From Rana temporaria (lineage: Eukaryota > Chordata > Amphibia > Anura > Ranidae), in assembly GCF_905171775.1 (NCBI RefSeq), contig NC_053491.1:400482838-400546837 (forward strand): DNA of 64,000 nt, given 5' to 3'. The translations under genes were made by a program, and so were the position numbers. The notes under the pieces are model-generated. The model was not told the DNA's origin. It worked only from the letters and a program-made list of their open reading frames with translations, and did not search any database. Shown piece after piece: positions 24,000-35,400 of the stretch (positions within the stretch are counted from its first letter, which is position 1; each line of letters begins with the position of its first letter).

Positions 24000-25220
24000 T
24001 CCTCTACCTTCTTTGGTCTGTAGGGGTTCGTTAGTTGGCATTCTGCTGTTTGTTTTGTCTATGATTAAGTGCTTTCAGTGAGGAATCTGCTTATTCACAA
24101 CAAAGCTAGCGAGGATTACAATGTGTGTTGTGGTTTTAGCACAGAAGTTGTCTTAATGAAATAAACCATCTTAAAGCTAAATAAGTTCACTCACCATCCA
24201 TTCTCTGCCCATCCATTCAAGTCAAGAGAACTCACCAATTTTTCTCATTCTAGCTCCCAGTCATGACTGCTCTGCCGACGCCCTCACAGGCAGTTTTATT
24301 ACCACAATAGGCTTCCCAGACCACATCTGATTGGAGGAGCTCACAGCATGTGACCATAGGAAGTGATGTCACAGCATGTGACCGCCTCCATGGGAAGTGA
24401 TGTCACAGCATGTGGGCTCAATACAACAAATGCCCATATATCGATTTGGCAGCACAGATAAACCCTTCCAAAAGGGATTCAATACAGTAATATTCAATAA
24501 CAATACAGCAATATAACAACAACAATAGGATACAGTTCCTGATGAGAGGAGCTTATCTGCAGGTGTAGGCGCACATCACAAAACAGTGTTGATCAGGCAC
24601 TGAAAGATGACAGGAGCGCACACCAGCTAAATTGACAATGCTCTTGCAGAGCGGATGCACCCGGAAGGTCAATATCTGTGCATCCCACAGGGGCCCTTTC
24701 GCTGGCCGACACCCCCCACTCCACAAACACCCTTCTCCAAATCAGGAAGTGTATCTCAACCAGTCTGTCTGCCCCAGTCAGCTTTCTAGAGCGGGCTGAG
24801 GGAGAACCAACAATGGGTGACACTATGACAATACATAATAAATACATCTTTAAATTTCCACAACAGTGTGGTGCACCTTTTCTAGTGTACTGATGTTTTT
24901 GCGTTGGAGAGGGCTTTATGTCCCTCACCTGCTGTCTGTATTGATTGGAGCCGGATCCAGGAGCGACTGAATGGCGGTATTTGTGCTAATTAAAGCGTCT
25001 CTTTGTGATTTGGCTGATGCTGTGATATTCGAACATAAAAAAATCCAACGTCATCACTTTGGATTAGAAAAATTATAATAAAGGTGAGCTAATTTAAAAA
25101 CTTTTTTGAAATGAGATTTTTTTTGTGTTGCTTTATGAATCATACTTGGCCTACTAAATGAGAGGAGATCTGAATCTACTGTAACTGGTTTCTCTGCAGC
25201 AAAACAGTCAGTTTCAGATA
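24000..25220. other. No gene or classified repeat seen
   Basis: Mixed sequence with a short duplication (gaagtgatgtcacagcatgtg at about 24360 and 24395). No reading frame has recognisable similarity, and no paired termini were found. Confidence 0.4.
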
Positions 25221-25224
25221 AAGC

Positions 25225-25636
25225 TTAAAGTGGTTGTAAACCTTTGTGTTTTTTCACCTTAATGCATCCTATCTGGCCCTCCCGTGCCCCCGTTTTACTT
25301 ACCTGACCCCCGAACTTCTGTAGGCTCGTTCCTACGTCGCTTTCCAAACGGCTCATCGGCTTTTCATTGGTTAGATTGATAGCAACGCAGCCATTGGCCC
25401 CCCGCTTCTGTCAATCAAATCAAAGATGCGGCACGCTAGGGGGCATGCCGAGTCATACACTTGGCGGGTATGACCGCCGAGTGTATCACACGGGAGCGTG
25501 CCCGCAAGGTAACCCCCTCGGGACAATGCTTCCCAGAGGGGGTTAGCTGTGCAAAACGAACTGCATAGTGGAGGTAAGTATAACATGTTTGTTTAAAAAA
25601 AACAAAAAAAAAACAGAACCTATAAAACCCCTTTAA
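25225..25636. mobile_element. T2/Kolobok-like MITE
   Basis: Starts TTAAAGTGGTTGTAAACC at 25225 and ends acccctTTAA at 25633-25636. TTAA duplications with TTAAAGGRR-type ends are the hallmark of amphibian T2 (Kolobok) MITEs. The interior (cgagtgtatcacacgggagcg, ggtaagtataacatg) recurs at 50834, 52615 and 56692. Confidence 0.75.
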
Positions 25637-26010
25637 AGGGGTTGTAAAGGTTTGTTTTTATTTTCTAAATAGGTTCCTTTAAGCTAGTGCATTGTTGGTT
25701 CACTTACCTTTTCCTTCGATTTCCCTTCTAAATGTTTTTTTTCCTTGTCTGAATTTCTCACTTCCTGTTTCTCCTCAGTAAGCTTGCCCCATCATCCGAG
25801 CTGTTCTGACTGGGGGTTAGTCAGTGTGCTCGCCCCCTCCCTTGGGACTACATCCCTGCGGGGAGACGCTGTGAACACAGTACCTATTTTCAGCCCCCTC
25901 CGGTCCAGTCACGTGATCTGGCTCGCCTGTGTCAGCTGCAGAGAGCCATCATGGGTTTTCTACAAAAACTGAACCAACATGGCTGTCATAAAACAGATAT
26001 CATACAGGGT
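25633..26010. mobile_element. T2/Kolobok-like MITE, right end unclear
   Basis: Starts TTAAAGGGGTTGTAAAGG directly at the shared TTAA of the preceding MITE. The first 170 bp match 44299-44490 (aaataggttcctttaagc, cttcctgtttctcctcag). The right terminus was not found. Confidence 0.6.
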
Positions 26011-26503
26011 GTTCAACAAAGACGAGCATTTTCATGCATCCGGGAGGAACAGGAAAAGCCTCCAGCCCCACCTCCAAGAGGCTGTCAAAATCTATGACAG
26101 GCTGAAATATACCGTGGATAAGTGGTATGTCCTTGAATGCTTTTGTCCTTAAATTGTAACCCCCCCCCCCAAAAAAACAACAACAAGACAACAAACTGTA
26201 AGACAAAGGCATAATGAGCTAGTATGCATTGCATACTTGCTTATTATAAAATACTCACCTTAGAACGGAGCCCTCTCATTGGCGCCTGCACACTGCTGAG
26301 ACGGCTGACATCTTCCCCGGTGTTTCTTTCGGGTTCACGAGCTCTGATGCTGTGATTGGCCAGAGCTGCGATGACATCACTCCATGTACACAGGAGCCAC
26401 CGGTCACGGCACAGGGCCCAGAAAAAATGTCACAGGCGGCCGTTCCTTCAGAGCACATGCGCAGACGATGTAAATGGTGCAGTTTACAGTAAATTTCTCC
26501 TAA
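26011..26503. other. T2-like fragment and unassigned sequence
   Basis: 26205-26270 (ataatgagctagtatgcatt ... ctcaccttag) matches the block near 2590-2640 in reverse and probably belongs to a T2-like MITE. No coding evidence. Confidence 0.4.
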
Positions 26504-26898
26504 GACCCCTTTTACACTGGGGCATTTTTCAGGAGCATTAGCATTAAAAAAGCGCCTGAAAGAGGCCGCATCTGCAATCCCAATGTGAAAGCCTGAGTGC
26601 TTTCACACTGAGGCACTGCAAGCAGCTTCTTTGCAGCGCTTTTAGAAACGGTGAATACACCGCTCCTAAAGTGAGCCTTCCCATTGAGCCGCTTTTTTTA
26701 ACGCCAAAGCGCCTGAAAAATGCCCCAGTGTGAAAGGGGTCTTAGCGGAGCTTTACCAGCGTTTTTTGGGCGCTGGCAGTGTGAAAGGGATGTGAAAGCA
26801 CTCAGGCTTTCACATTGGGATTGCAGATGAGGCTTCTTTCAGGCGCTTTACAGGTGATTTTTTTAACGCCTGAAAAACGCCCCAGTGTGAAAGGGGTC
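26504..26898. mobile_element. Harbinger-type MITE (GACCCCTTTTACACTGG ends)
   Basis: The ends gaccccttttacactggggc and gccccagtgtgaaaggggtc are inverted repeats flanked by TAA (26501-26503 and 26899-26901). A third copy of the terminal sequence lies inside at 26721-26742. Non-coding. Confidence 0.75.
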
Positions 26899-26901
26899 TA
26901 A

Positions 26902-27739
26902 AGGGTGCAAATTTAGGAGATATTTACAGTACCTATAGATAGGTAAGCCTTATTATATGCTTACCTATAGGTAAAAACAAACAAGGGGAGTTTACTTTCT
27001 CTTTAATTGTGAGTACCACTCCGTAACTATCCGGCAATGTCCAACAGTCATGTATTTCACCCTATCACAGATTTCCCCAGGCTGCTGACAGCGGGGCTGC
27101 ACACGGCACTCCTACCTCCTAGATGCACGAAAATGCCGGCATTTGATGCATAAGGCCCTATGTAGTTTTATTACTTACAGTGCATTAGAGCTATGTATAA
27201 CAGCAACTGTAACAGTTGTTAATGACATAGGCACTAATTGTATACCCTAAAGCTAAATCTTTTCACTGTAAGAAAGCTTTTTGTGCCTTGGCAACAGAGT
27301 AACAGAATGAGTGGACCTGATGTTTTGCTGGATAAGTTTACCAATCAATTAACATATATATATATATTTTCTTACTTTCACTAATAGCAGCAACTAGAAT
27401 AAAAGATTTGTTTGTTCTGTCCCTGGATTGGCATTGTGCCCATTAAACTTGCGACTCAATGGATTGTATATCAATTCACTTATCCCTGATGATGTTGTAT
27501 CAGCCACTAGATGTCACTAGCGCTCTATCAGGACTAGAGGAACCTCTCCCACCCTATTTTATGTATTTCTTTACTTTCTCTTCTTACCTTTTTTGAGTCA
27601 AATAACTTTTTATTCAGACAAATACCAGGGTACAAACATACATGAGGACATAGATGTAAAAGACTTTCCGTATTATGTCATACAGTCAATGAGGACCATA
27701 TACGAATAAAAGATCAAAACAGTGCAATTGAAAGATAAT
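26902..27739. other. No gene seen
   Basis: Contains a short palindrome at 26935-26975 (ataggtaagccttattatatg) and unassigned sequence. 27590-27735 and 28501-28640 are the two halves of one older repeat (aaataccagggtacaaac) separated by the MITE at 27740. Confidence 0.4.
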
Positions 27740-28500
27740 GGCCCGGATTCACAAAGCACTTACGCCAACGTATCTCGAGATACGCCGCGTAAGTGTAAAT
27801 ATGCGCCGTCGTATCTATGCGCCGGGCCCACAAAACTAGATACGCCTGAAAATAGGCTTCATCCGACCGAAGTAACTTTCCTACGCCGGCGTATCGTGGA
27901 CGCATATTTACGCTGGGCGCATTGGCCGCTCCCATGGATTTTCTATGCGCATATGCAAATGAGGGAGATACGCCGATTCACAAACGTACTTGCGCCCGGC
28001 GCATAATATACGCGGGTTTGCGTAAGTCGTACGTCCGGCGTAAAGTTATTCCCCATATAGGAGGCACAACTCATGCAAAGGTATGGACCAGGAAACACAG
28101 CCGTCGTATTTTACGTCGTTTACGTAGTATGTGAATATGGCTAGGCATAGGTTACGTTCACGTCGTAGGCAGTGATTCGACGTATCTTAGGCAGTTGTTT
28201 CGACGTGATTCTGCGCATGCGCACTGGGATGCGGCCACGGGACGGCGCATGCGCCGTTCGTTTTAAGTACTTGTATGGCGCTTGGCTCATCATTAGCATG
28301 GGGTCACGCCTTATTAGCATGACTCACGCCCACTTCCACCTACGCTGGCTTACGCCGAGGAAGCCCAGCGTAGATTTGAGAGCGAGTGAGGGCATGTGCA
28401 TTGTGAATACTGTGCTTACCTCTCTGCGCTGCGCCGGCGTAGCGTATATTAGATGCGCTACGCCGGCATAAATATGCGCCGATGTATGTGAATCCGGGCC
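27740..28500. mobile_element. CpG-rich palindromic MITE (GGCCCGGATTCAC ends)
   Basis: The termini ggcccggattcacaaag and tgtgaatccgggcc are inverted repeats. The interior is rich in tacgccg and cggcgtat, with gcgcatgcgcactggg near 28215. 761 bp. CpG is strikingly well preserved. Confidence 0.8.
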
Positions 28501-29371
28501 AGTGTATACAGTACCCAAAAACACAGTGCAAAATAATAAACTGGAACAGGGTTGGAGGTAACAGATATGATTTTGCAATGAAAAACAGTACAGAAAAAGG
28601 AAAAGAGGAAATGGTACATGCCCCAGTGAAACCATAGGATTGGTGGACGCACTATCCCGCTACTAGGATTCAGAAAGCGACTGAATTTCTATAGGCCCAC
28701 CAGCATATTCACAAAGTTGTTAAGAATCTGGGCCCACTCTAAAAGATGAGGGGTAGAGTCCTTTTTTTTTTTTTGCTCGATCGTTTATTTCATATGCGCC
28801 GTGCCCACAAAACTAGATACGCCTGAAAATAGGATTCATCCGACCGACGTAACTTTCCTACGCCGGCGTATCGTAGGCGCATATTTACGCTGGGCGCTGA
28901 ACCAATTCAGCTTGGTTCTGCTGGGATCTGCTACTCTGTTCTGCATCGCCATCTTCCTTTGTTACGTCATCAGGAGCCAGCTATCCTGGTTCTTTCACAT
29001 GGCCTCCTGAGGACACGCTGCCAGGTCTGTCCTCCAGTGCTTTGGCATGTCTCAGCTGATGCCACCTGGAAATTGTGACATAGAGATCCCAGGAGGCTGC
29101 AGAAGCAGGGATGACGTCATTCACTCCTATAAAACAGGAAGAAGATCTGGACAGCTACACTCCCAAAAAGTTTTTGCCTTCTATTCAAAAAATGAAATGA
29201 AAAATACATGCCACAGCAGAACAGACAGAAGAACTGATACGTTTCACACTAACAAACAGTGCTTAGTCATAGCTAATTACTCACATTCATATGAAAGGAA
29301 CCGCAATATAAAAGCCTTTAACTTGTGGTAATCCGTCTAATAGTAGCAGTCTCCAGATGACGAGAGAGAGG
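28501..29371. other. MITE fragment plus unassigned sequence
   Basis: 28793-28900 duplicates 27805-27925 (aaactagatacgcctgaaaa, then ttacgctgggcgc), so it is a fragment of the preceding MITE family. The remainder up to 29371 has no recognisable gene or paired termini. Confidence 0.45.
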
Positions 29372-29740
29372 CAGGAGCGGACTGACCATTCAGGCACTCG
29401 GGCACTGCCCAAGGGCCCCATGCCACTAGGGGGCCCCATCAGGGTTGCCAGCCTCAGTAAAACCATGTAAAAATCTCTGTTTTTAAAAAAAATCCCAAGA
29501 TTATAGCTGTCCCACCTCTCCAGTACCTTTTCAGTGAGTGTATGTGTATTCTGTGTGTATGTATACTGTGTGTGTATATTGTGTGTCTATACTGTGTATG
29601 TATACTGTATGTGTGTGTGTGTGTGTATACTGTGTGGCCCCATAATATATTGCCTGGGGGCACCATAATCTCCTATTGCCCGGGGGCCCCATAATCTCCT
29701 ATTGCCGGGGGGGGCGACATTAGTTGTCAGTCGGCCCCTG
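29372..29740. mobile_element. hAT MITE (CAGGRGCGGACTGAC ends)
   Basis: Starts caggagcggactgac and ends gtcagtcggcccctg. A perfect 8-bp duplication GAGAGAGG lies at 29364-29371 and 29741-29748. It contains a TG-rich simple repeat (29535-29632) and gggggcccc tracts. 369 bp. Confidence 0.9.
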
Positions 29741-29748
29741 GAGAGAGG

Positions 29749-30963
29749 ACATACGAGTCACTGCTGGCTGACACGTTTTGAAGAGATACCTTCTTCCTAG
29801 CAGTACTACCTCCTTTAGCTGCTTATATACATATTCTCATCTATAGGGCACATCACAGAGAGGCTCTAGTGCCCCTCCCACAATCGTGGGTGGTCTAATA
29901 AAAGGGCAGGGCCAGAGTGAGCGCTCCAAAAAAATATATATACTCTATATACACATATACACACATGCACATACACACAATTGGTACCAGATTCCCACTG
30001 TATAGTATAACTGACACTCTACATATGCTCATAATTCAACATCGCAGATCCCCATATCCAATGCAAAAACAGATGTAGTGTCTACAACAATGGCAGTGCT
30101 TTAGGAGACATCTAAATATAATAACTGCAATCATATTAGCCCTATCAGGGTCTGGGTCTTACCAATCGTGTATGCTAATCCACATTTTGGGTGTATAGCC
30201 ATTAGGTGTAGTACTTGGCTCACTAATGGTGTTATTATGGCAGTCAGACTGATGTCTGGAACACACGCCATGTTTACTTTTTAAAAACCGGAAGTGCGGT
30301 CTAGGCATAATTCTTCCCTAATTCCCCAACTCTAACTGCAGGCTGTGTGCTTTCCTGGCATACCTGCAAAAGTAGTGTTCATGTGATACAGAGTCCATCA
30401 GAGGCATTCTCCAGGGCTGGTGTTCCCGGGACGAACCCCAGGTTCTTGATGACTTTACATACAGGAAGTAGTGAGCAACAACCTTCTGCTCCTAACGGGT
30501 GTCATTCTCTGTCTCACTCCATTGTAGTCATCGGACTTGCTCTCCACTAGGCCTTTGTCGGAAACATGCTGTTATATGTTACCCAACTCAAACCAGCTTT
30601 CTGCTAGGGGGACTCCGTGTACCACTGTCCTCTATTTATATCACAGGATTAGTGGGCAATATCATTGCACAGGGTAGGTAAGTATAACATATTTTTCTTA
30701 AAAAAAATCTAATTTGTCAGTTGTAATGTACACTAAGCTGTGCATGCACAGCTTAGCATACATTTACAGTAGCGCCCTGTGCTGTGATGACGGGACTCCC
30801 GTGTGCATGTGTGAAAATTACATCATAGTGGCTCGGCCATTTAAGCTGCTGCAGAAGGAAGAGCAGACAAAGATGGAAGTGCCTGGTGATAGCTCAGTGT
30901 TGGAGGGCTTCAATTTAACAGGTAAGTCTGTCATAATATGCGGTGCATACTAGCACCATATGG
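29749..30963. other. No gene seen; T2-like remnants
   Basis: 30660-30960 carries aggtaagtataacat and a short palindrome tacactaagctgtgcatgc, features also found inside T2-like MITEs. The rest (29749-30650) is unassigned. Confidence 0.4.
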
Positions 30964-31029
30964 TAGAGCTGCACGATGCTGGCTAAAAGGAGAGTCACAT
31001 TTTTTTTGCTTAGAATAAAGATCACGATT

Positions 31030-31545
31030 CTCTTTACATAGCATCATCTTTCATATTATACAAAAAAATTGGGCTAACTTTACTGTTTAGTTTTTTTTTA
31101 TTCATAAAAGTGTAATCTTCCCAAAAATATTGTGTTTGAAAGACTGCTGCGCAAATACAGTTTGACAAAAAATATTCTCTAGGGTTTCTTCTAAAAAAAA
31201 ATATATATATACAGTACAGACCAAAAGCTTGGACAAACCTTCTTATTCAAAGAGTTTTATTTATTTTCATGACTATTAAAATTGTAGATTCACACTGAAG
31301 GCATCAAAACTATGAATTAACACATGTGGAATTATACATAACAAAAAAGTGTGAAACAACTGAAAATATATTTCATATTCTAGGTTCATTCAAAGAAAAC
31401 TCTTTAAATGAGGTGTGTCCAAACTTTTGGACTGTACTATTTATATGTATAATGTTTGGGGGTTATAGATAATTTCCTAGCAAAAAATACTGATTTTAAC
31501 TTGTAAGCAACAAGTGTCAGAAAAACAAGTGTCTTTAAGTGGTTA
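31030..31545. mobile_element. Fragment of the 6076-7202 TTAA element family
   Basis: ttgggctaactttactgttt, gactgctgcgcaaatac, ataatgtttgggggtt and the terminal ctttaagtggtt follow the same order as 6970-7200. It is interrupted at 31212-31439. Confidence 0.75.
31212..31439. mobile_element. Tc1/mariner-type MITE
   Basis: The ends cagtacagaccaaaagcttg and ttttggactgtact are inverted repeats in a TA-rich target. The pattern (accaaaagtttggacacacc) is a widespread vertebrate Tc1/mariner MITE. 228 bp, non-coding. Confidence 0.8.
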
Positions 31546-31854
31546 CATTTCCCTCATCTACAGACAGAAGTTCATTCCTTTGATCTGAAAGAACAAAATG
31601 TTACAATGTTTCTCTTTATCTCCACCTTGTGATAAACTTGGCAAGGCTGCCTGTTTTTTTTTTTGGACAGCTGTTGGCTTGAGCAGAGAACTCTCTGCCC
31701 TGAATTGAGGAAATGCTGTGTTAAGATCACGAGGGGGGTAGAATCGATTTAACAAATAATCGTGTAGCTCTACCATGGCATAACCCACCAAGGAGAGGAC
31801 CCATTCAATATAAAAAAAAAAGCAATGTTAAATTCCGCTTTGATTGGTTTAGAC

Positions 31855-32750
31855 CAGTGGTTCTCAACCTGGGGGTCGGGACCCCCTTGGGGGTCAAATG
31901 ATGATTTGCCAGGGGTCACCATATCCTGGGCTGTTCCTGAAGCCCACACTGCTCTCCCAGCCTTTTTGCAGCCACCCAGAAGGGCTGTTCCTGGAGCCCA
32001 CAGCCACCCACCCACTCAGCCTCTTCGCAGTCGCCCATTCAGTTCACGGCATGGCTTGGGGGCTGAGACTAGAAGTCAGCTGACTGGTGAGGAATGTGAA
32101 GTTGGAGGGGCTGGAGGAGATCCTATCTCTTGATTTCGGCATAGGTGTCACTGCTACGAGACACCACAAAGTTGGAGACACAGTGAGTAACACTACCTGT
32201 GATTACAGTTGCCATTAAAAGTCCCCACTACAGTTCTCAGATCAGCAGGTGACCTTGATCAGAGCACCTAAGTTGGCTGATCAGAACTCCCCCCAACATT
32301 GCCACTAACCCCAACTCCCCACCAGCACTGCCACTCGTCCCATTCCCCCCACCCTCCACCAAGGAGTAAGAGAAGGAATAATGTAAGGGAGAGGAAAAGA
32401 GGGGGAGTAACAAAGAAAAAGGGAGAGAAAGAATAAGAGAAAGAACAAGAAATACGGTTAGAGGGCGGGATAGGGGGGAATAACAAGAAATTAGGATAGA
32501 GAGAAATAAAAGGGAAAGTAAGGAGAACAAAGGGTGGTACATCCTAAAATGTACCATAAGGGGATTTAATACTGTACGAGTGGAAGGGACTAAGGGAGCG
32601 CTAAATGTCCATGGGTTGGGGGTGCAAATTCCTTTTCTTGCCTTGGGTGTTGACAACCCACGCTACGAAAATAATTTTACTGTTAAGGGTCCCCACAACT
32701 TGGAAAATTTTATCAAGGGGTCACGGCACTAGAATGGTTGAGAACCACTG
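31855..32750. mobile_element. hAT element, non-autonomous (CAGTGGTTCTCAACC ends)
   Basis: Starts cagtggttctcaacctgggg and ends aatggttgagaaccactg. A perfect 8-bp duplication GTTTAGAC lies at 31847-31854 and 32751-32758. This terminal sequence is typical of vertebrate Charlie-like hATs. It contains a purine-rich block (32360-32530). 896 bp, no transposase. Confidence 0.92.
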
Positions 32751-32789
32751 GTTTAGACAATGAAAGCTATTGCTTAATGCTTAGATATA

Positions 32790-33281
32790 TACCATATTTA
32801 TCGGGGTATTGCGTGCTCCGGCGTATAGCGTGCACCCCTAAAGTGGGCCCGACTTTCCTGTAAAAAAAGATTTTAGTACTTACAGTTTTGGTGTCTTGCG
32901 CGGCGTCTATCGGCGGCCTCGTCGGGTCCGGCGTCCGTCTGCGGCTTCGGTTGTCCTCTTCGTCGGGTCCGGCGTCCTCCCCGCTCGATCCCCGCTTTCC
33001 CGCGCCGAGTTTGAATACTGCGCCAGCATATACCGAGCGCAGTACACTCGTGTATAGTCGGGCAGGCTCGGCTACATTCGCGCCCACGTCCTGTACGTCC
33101 AGGACGTGAGCGCGAGAGGAGCCGAGCCTGCCCGACTATACACGTGTACTGCGCTCGGTATATGCCGGCGCAGTATACAAACTCGGCGTGGGAAAGCAGG
33201 TATCGGCGTATACCGTGCACCCACGATTTTGCCCCGATTTTCAGGGCAAAAAAGTGCGCGTATACGTCGATAAATACGGTA
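32790..33281. mobile_element. TIR element, TACCGTATTTATCGG family
   Basis: Starts taccatatttatcggggta and ends tacgtcgataaatacggta. The interior has a long palindrome (33025-33160): gcgcagtacactcgtgtata pairs with tatacacgtgtactgcgc. Same layout as 3811-4436. Non-coding and CpG-rich. Confidence 0.75.
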
Positions 33282-33289
33282 TTTTGCTG

Positions 33290-33892
33290 CTTGTACCTGA
33301 TAGTCTTTACTTATACTATGTACTATCAAGCAAAAGCTGTAATGTTTGCCGGCAGGAGATTTTCATAGTTCATTAGCTCTAGACATAGCACAAAAGAGTA
33401 CACTGTTATATCCTGATCTAAGGGTATATACACACACATACGTGTTTCTGAGCAAGCATTTAACCACATGCTTTCTTCGACTGTGTTTTACCAGACTTTT
33501 TTGTATACTGAGAGCCTTTGTCCATAAATCACTACTACCTATATGTAAAAAAAAAAAATCTTGAGAAATGTAATTCTTATTGGCTCTCATAGGTTCAATC
33601 ACTTTGGTCTTTACCTTGTTATGATGGTCTCTCTTTGAAGGTAAAAACTGAAAAAAGATTGTTAAATCTCTCATGGGTCCCAGTGCACATACTGTAGCAG
33701 TTTTTCCCATTAAAATCTGAGCAGTGGATTAAAAAAAAAAAAAAAAGCCTTAAAAATTGCATATGTCATTTTTGGCTATAGTTCCACCCTTCCTGAAGCC
33801 TAAAATTCAGGGGTGTTCTCATGAGGTGGAGGTACAGTGAGCACTGCGTTCTGCCCCTTTCCATTCTGCAACTGTTGGCTTATGTTTTGAAT
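33290..33892. other. No gene seen
   Basis: AT-rich unassigned sequence with A-runs (33547, 33730). No termini or coding similarity recognised. Confidence 0.4.
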
Positions 33893-34293
33893 GATTGCGG
33901 CTTTATTTTTTTTACAAAAACACAATCTGACAATAGCACAAGCCAGGTGCAATACTTTACTTAGACAGCTTAGTGTAGTACTTGGCTTGTGTCAGCTATG
34001 ACTAAGCACTAGTTAATAGTACGAAACGCGTCAGCGATCATCCCTGTATTTAGTGCTGTGACTTGTAGTGCATTTTTCCTTTTTAAATAAACATCAAGGT
34101 TTTTTGGAGTGCGGCTGTCCATATTTCCTTTTTCTACTTGTCGCCTTGTGCATTGCCAGCACCCTTGATTTCCTGAGAAGACACTGATCTTCCGAACACA
34201 ATCCACCTGGAGCGGTAACTTTCTGTCTCTGGCTTGTGTCATTGTCAGATTGTGTTTTTGTGGAAAAAAAAGCACTCTTCTCCAGCTGCAATC
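33893..34293. mobile_element. TIR repeat with acaaaaacacaatctgac arms
   Basis: gattgcggc and acaaaaacacaatctgacaa at the left pair with ttgtcagattgtgtttttgt and gctgcaatc at the right, with arms of about 70 bp. The centre contains gtacgaaacgcgtcagcgat (34020). Non-coding, class unknown. Confidence 0.6.
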
Positions 34294-35086
34294 ACAGTAC
34301 AGGATGACAGTTTTCACTCTCTCCCTGCCCTGAATAGCAGGCTGCAGCTATGGACTCTCTGTAACGAGAGGAGAGATGAGGAGACAGCATAGTGATGTTC
34401 TGTCTGGCAGTTTAGGAGGAGGGTTGGCAGACACTGGTGTTGATTTACTAAAACTGGAGGTGATGTATTTAGGTTTTGTGCTGCCTAGGCCTGACTAAAC
34501 TTGTGCACCTCCTAATTTAAATATGACCCACCCTTTCCAGTCAAGGCCACAACCATTTCTGTTTAATGGGGGGACACTTGTTCTGAGGGTCTTCCGATGG
34601 CAACGGATTCCCTTAATTTGCATAGATTTCTTTTTACTTCCTGTTTGGCTATGAGGCAGGAAGTGAAGGCAAATATCTGCCATGGGACAGGGATGGTAAA
34701 AAATAAACTGACAGGGGCCATAACCCTCCCTTACTCTAACCGGAATGGGAAAACAGTGTTGCCTATAGTTCTACTTTAAGCACAAATTTCTGATATTTTT
34801 ATGGAGAGGACTAAGAAGATATAACCATGCCAATGGTGCAGCAGAAAACGTATAGCACAGTGAGGAATGTTTGTGGTCCAGGATGATAGGACAGTCCGCC
34901 CCATAAGACTGGCGCTACACTAACAGTGTAGCGCAAGCCAGCAGGGACTCTTTCTGTGCTGCCCCCCTGCAAAGTGCTGCCCTAGGCCCGAGCCTTGTTG
35001 GCCTAGGCCAGGATACAGTGTTGCCCCTCTGAGTGCTCTGCTTGTCATGCCCCCTCAGCTGTCATTCAGAAATCTACTGTTATATG
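34294..35086. other. No gene seen
   Basis: Unassigned sequence. A T2-like end may be present at 34765-34780 (gttctactttaag). No coding evidence. Confidence 0.35.
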
Positions 35087-35392
35087 CATAGGTGTGCGCA
35101 GCCTATAGCATTTGGGTGTGCACCCCAAAGCTCAAAAACACACTACTGATCACTCACTGTGTTAATTTAGAAAAGGAAGGGGTCGTTAAATTACATATTT
35201 ACCAACCCCTTTCCCCCCTCATCCAATACCATCAGTGTGCCCACATCAGCCAGTGGGAGAGGAGAGGAGGAAAGCTGGCAGCACTGTGGGGGAAATGGGG
35301 GGGGGGAGCAGGGCAATAGGAGGAATCTGTGCTGCACAGAGGGATTAGGGTGTGCCTTGGCACACCTGGCACACCCTGTGCGCACGCCTATG
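35087..35392. mobile_element. hAT MITE (CATAGGTGTGCGCA ends), second copy
   Basis: Same termini and interior as 16648-16948 (gggtgtgcaccccaaagctc, ggcacacctggcacaccc). A perfect 8-bp duplication GTTATATG lies at 35079-35086 and 35393-35400. 306 bp. Confidence 0.92.
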
Positions 35393-35400
35393 GTTATATG

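Larger units (their letters stand above)
30964..31772. mobile_element. hAT-like element with two nested insertions
   Basis: tagagctgcacgatgc at the left pairs with atcgtgtagctcta at the right. Flanking octamers are ccatatgg and ccatggca, only partly alike. Inside is a right-end fragment of the TTAA-ended family (about 31030-31545), which itself contains a Tc1/mariner MITE. Confidence 0.55.

Noticed and set aside
23077..24041. His/Cys-rich minus-strand frames resembling metal-binding repeats
   Set aside because: They arise from the ggcacagtgg minisatellite inside a hAT element.
32237..32656. 139-codon Leu/Ser-rich minus frame resembling a membrane protein
   Set aside because: It is the complement of a purine-rich tract inside a hAT element with perfect target duplication.
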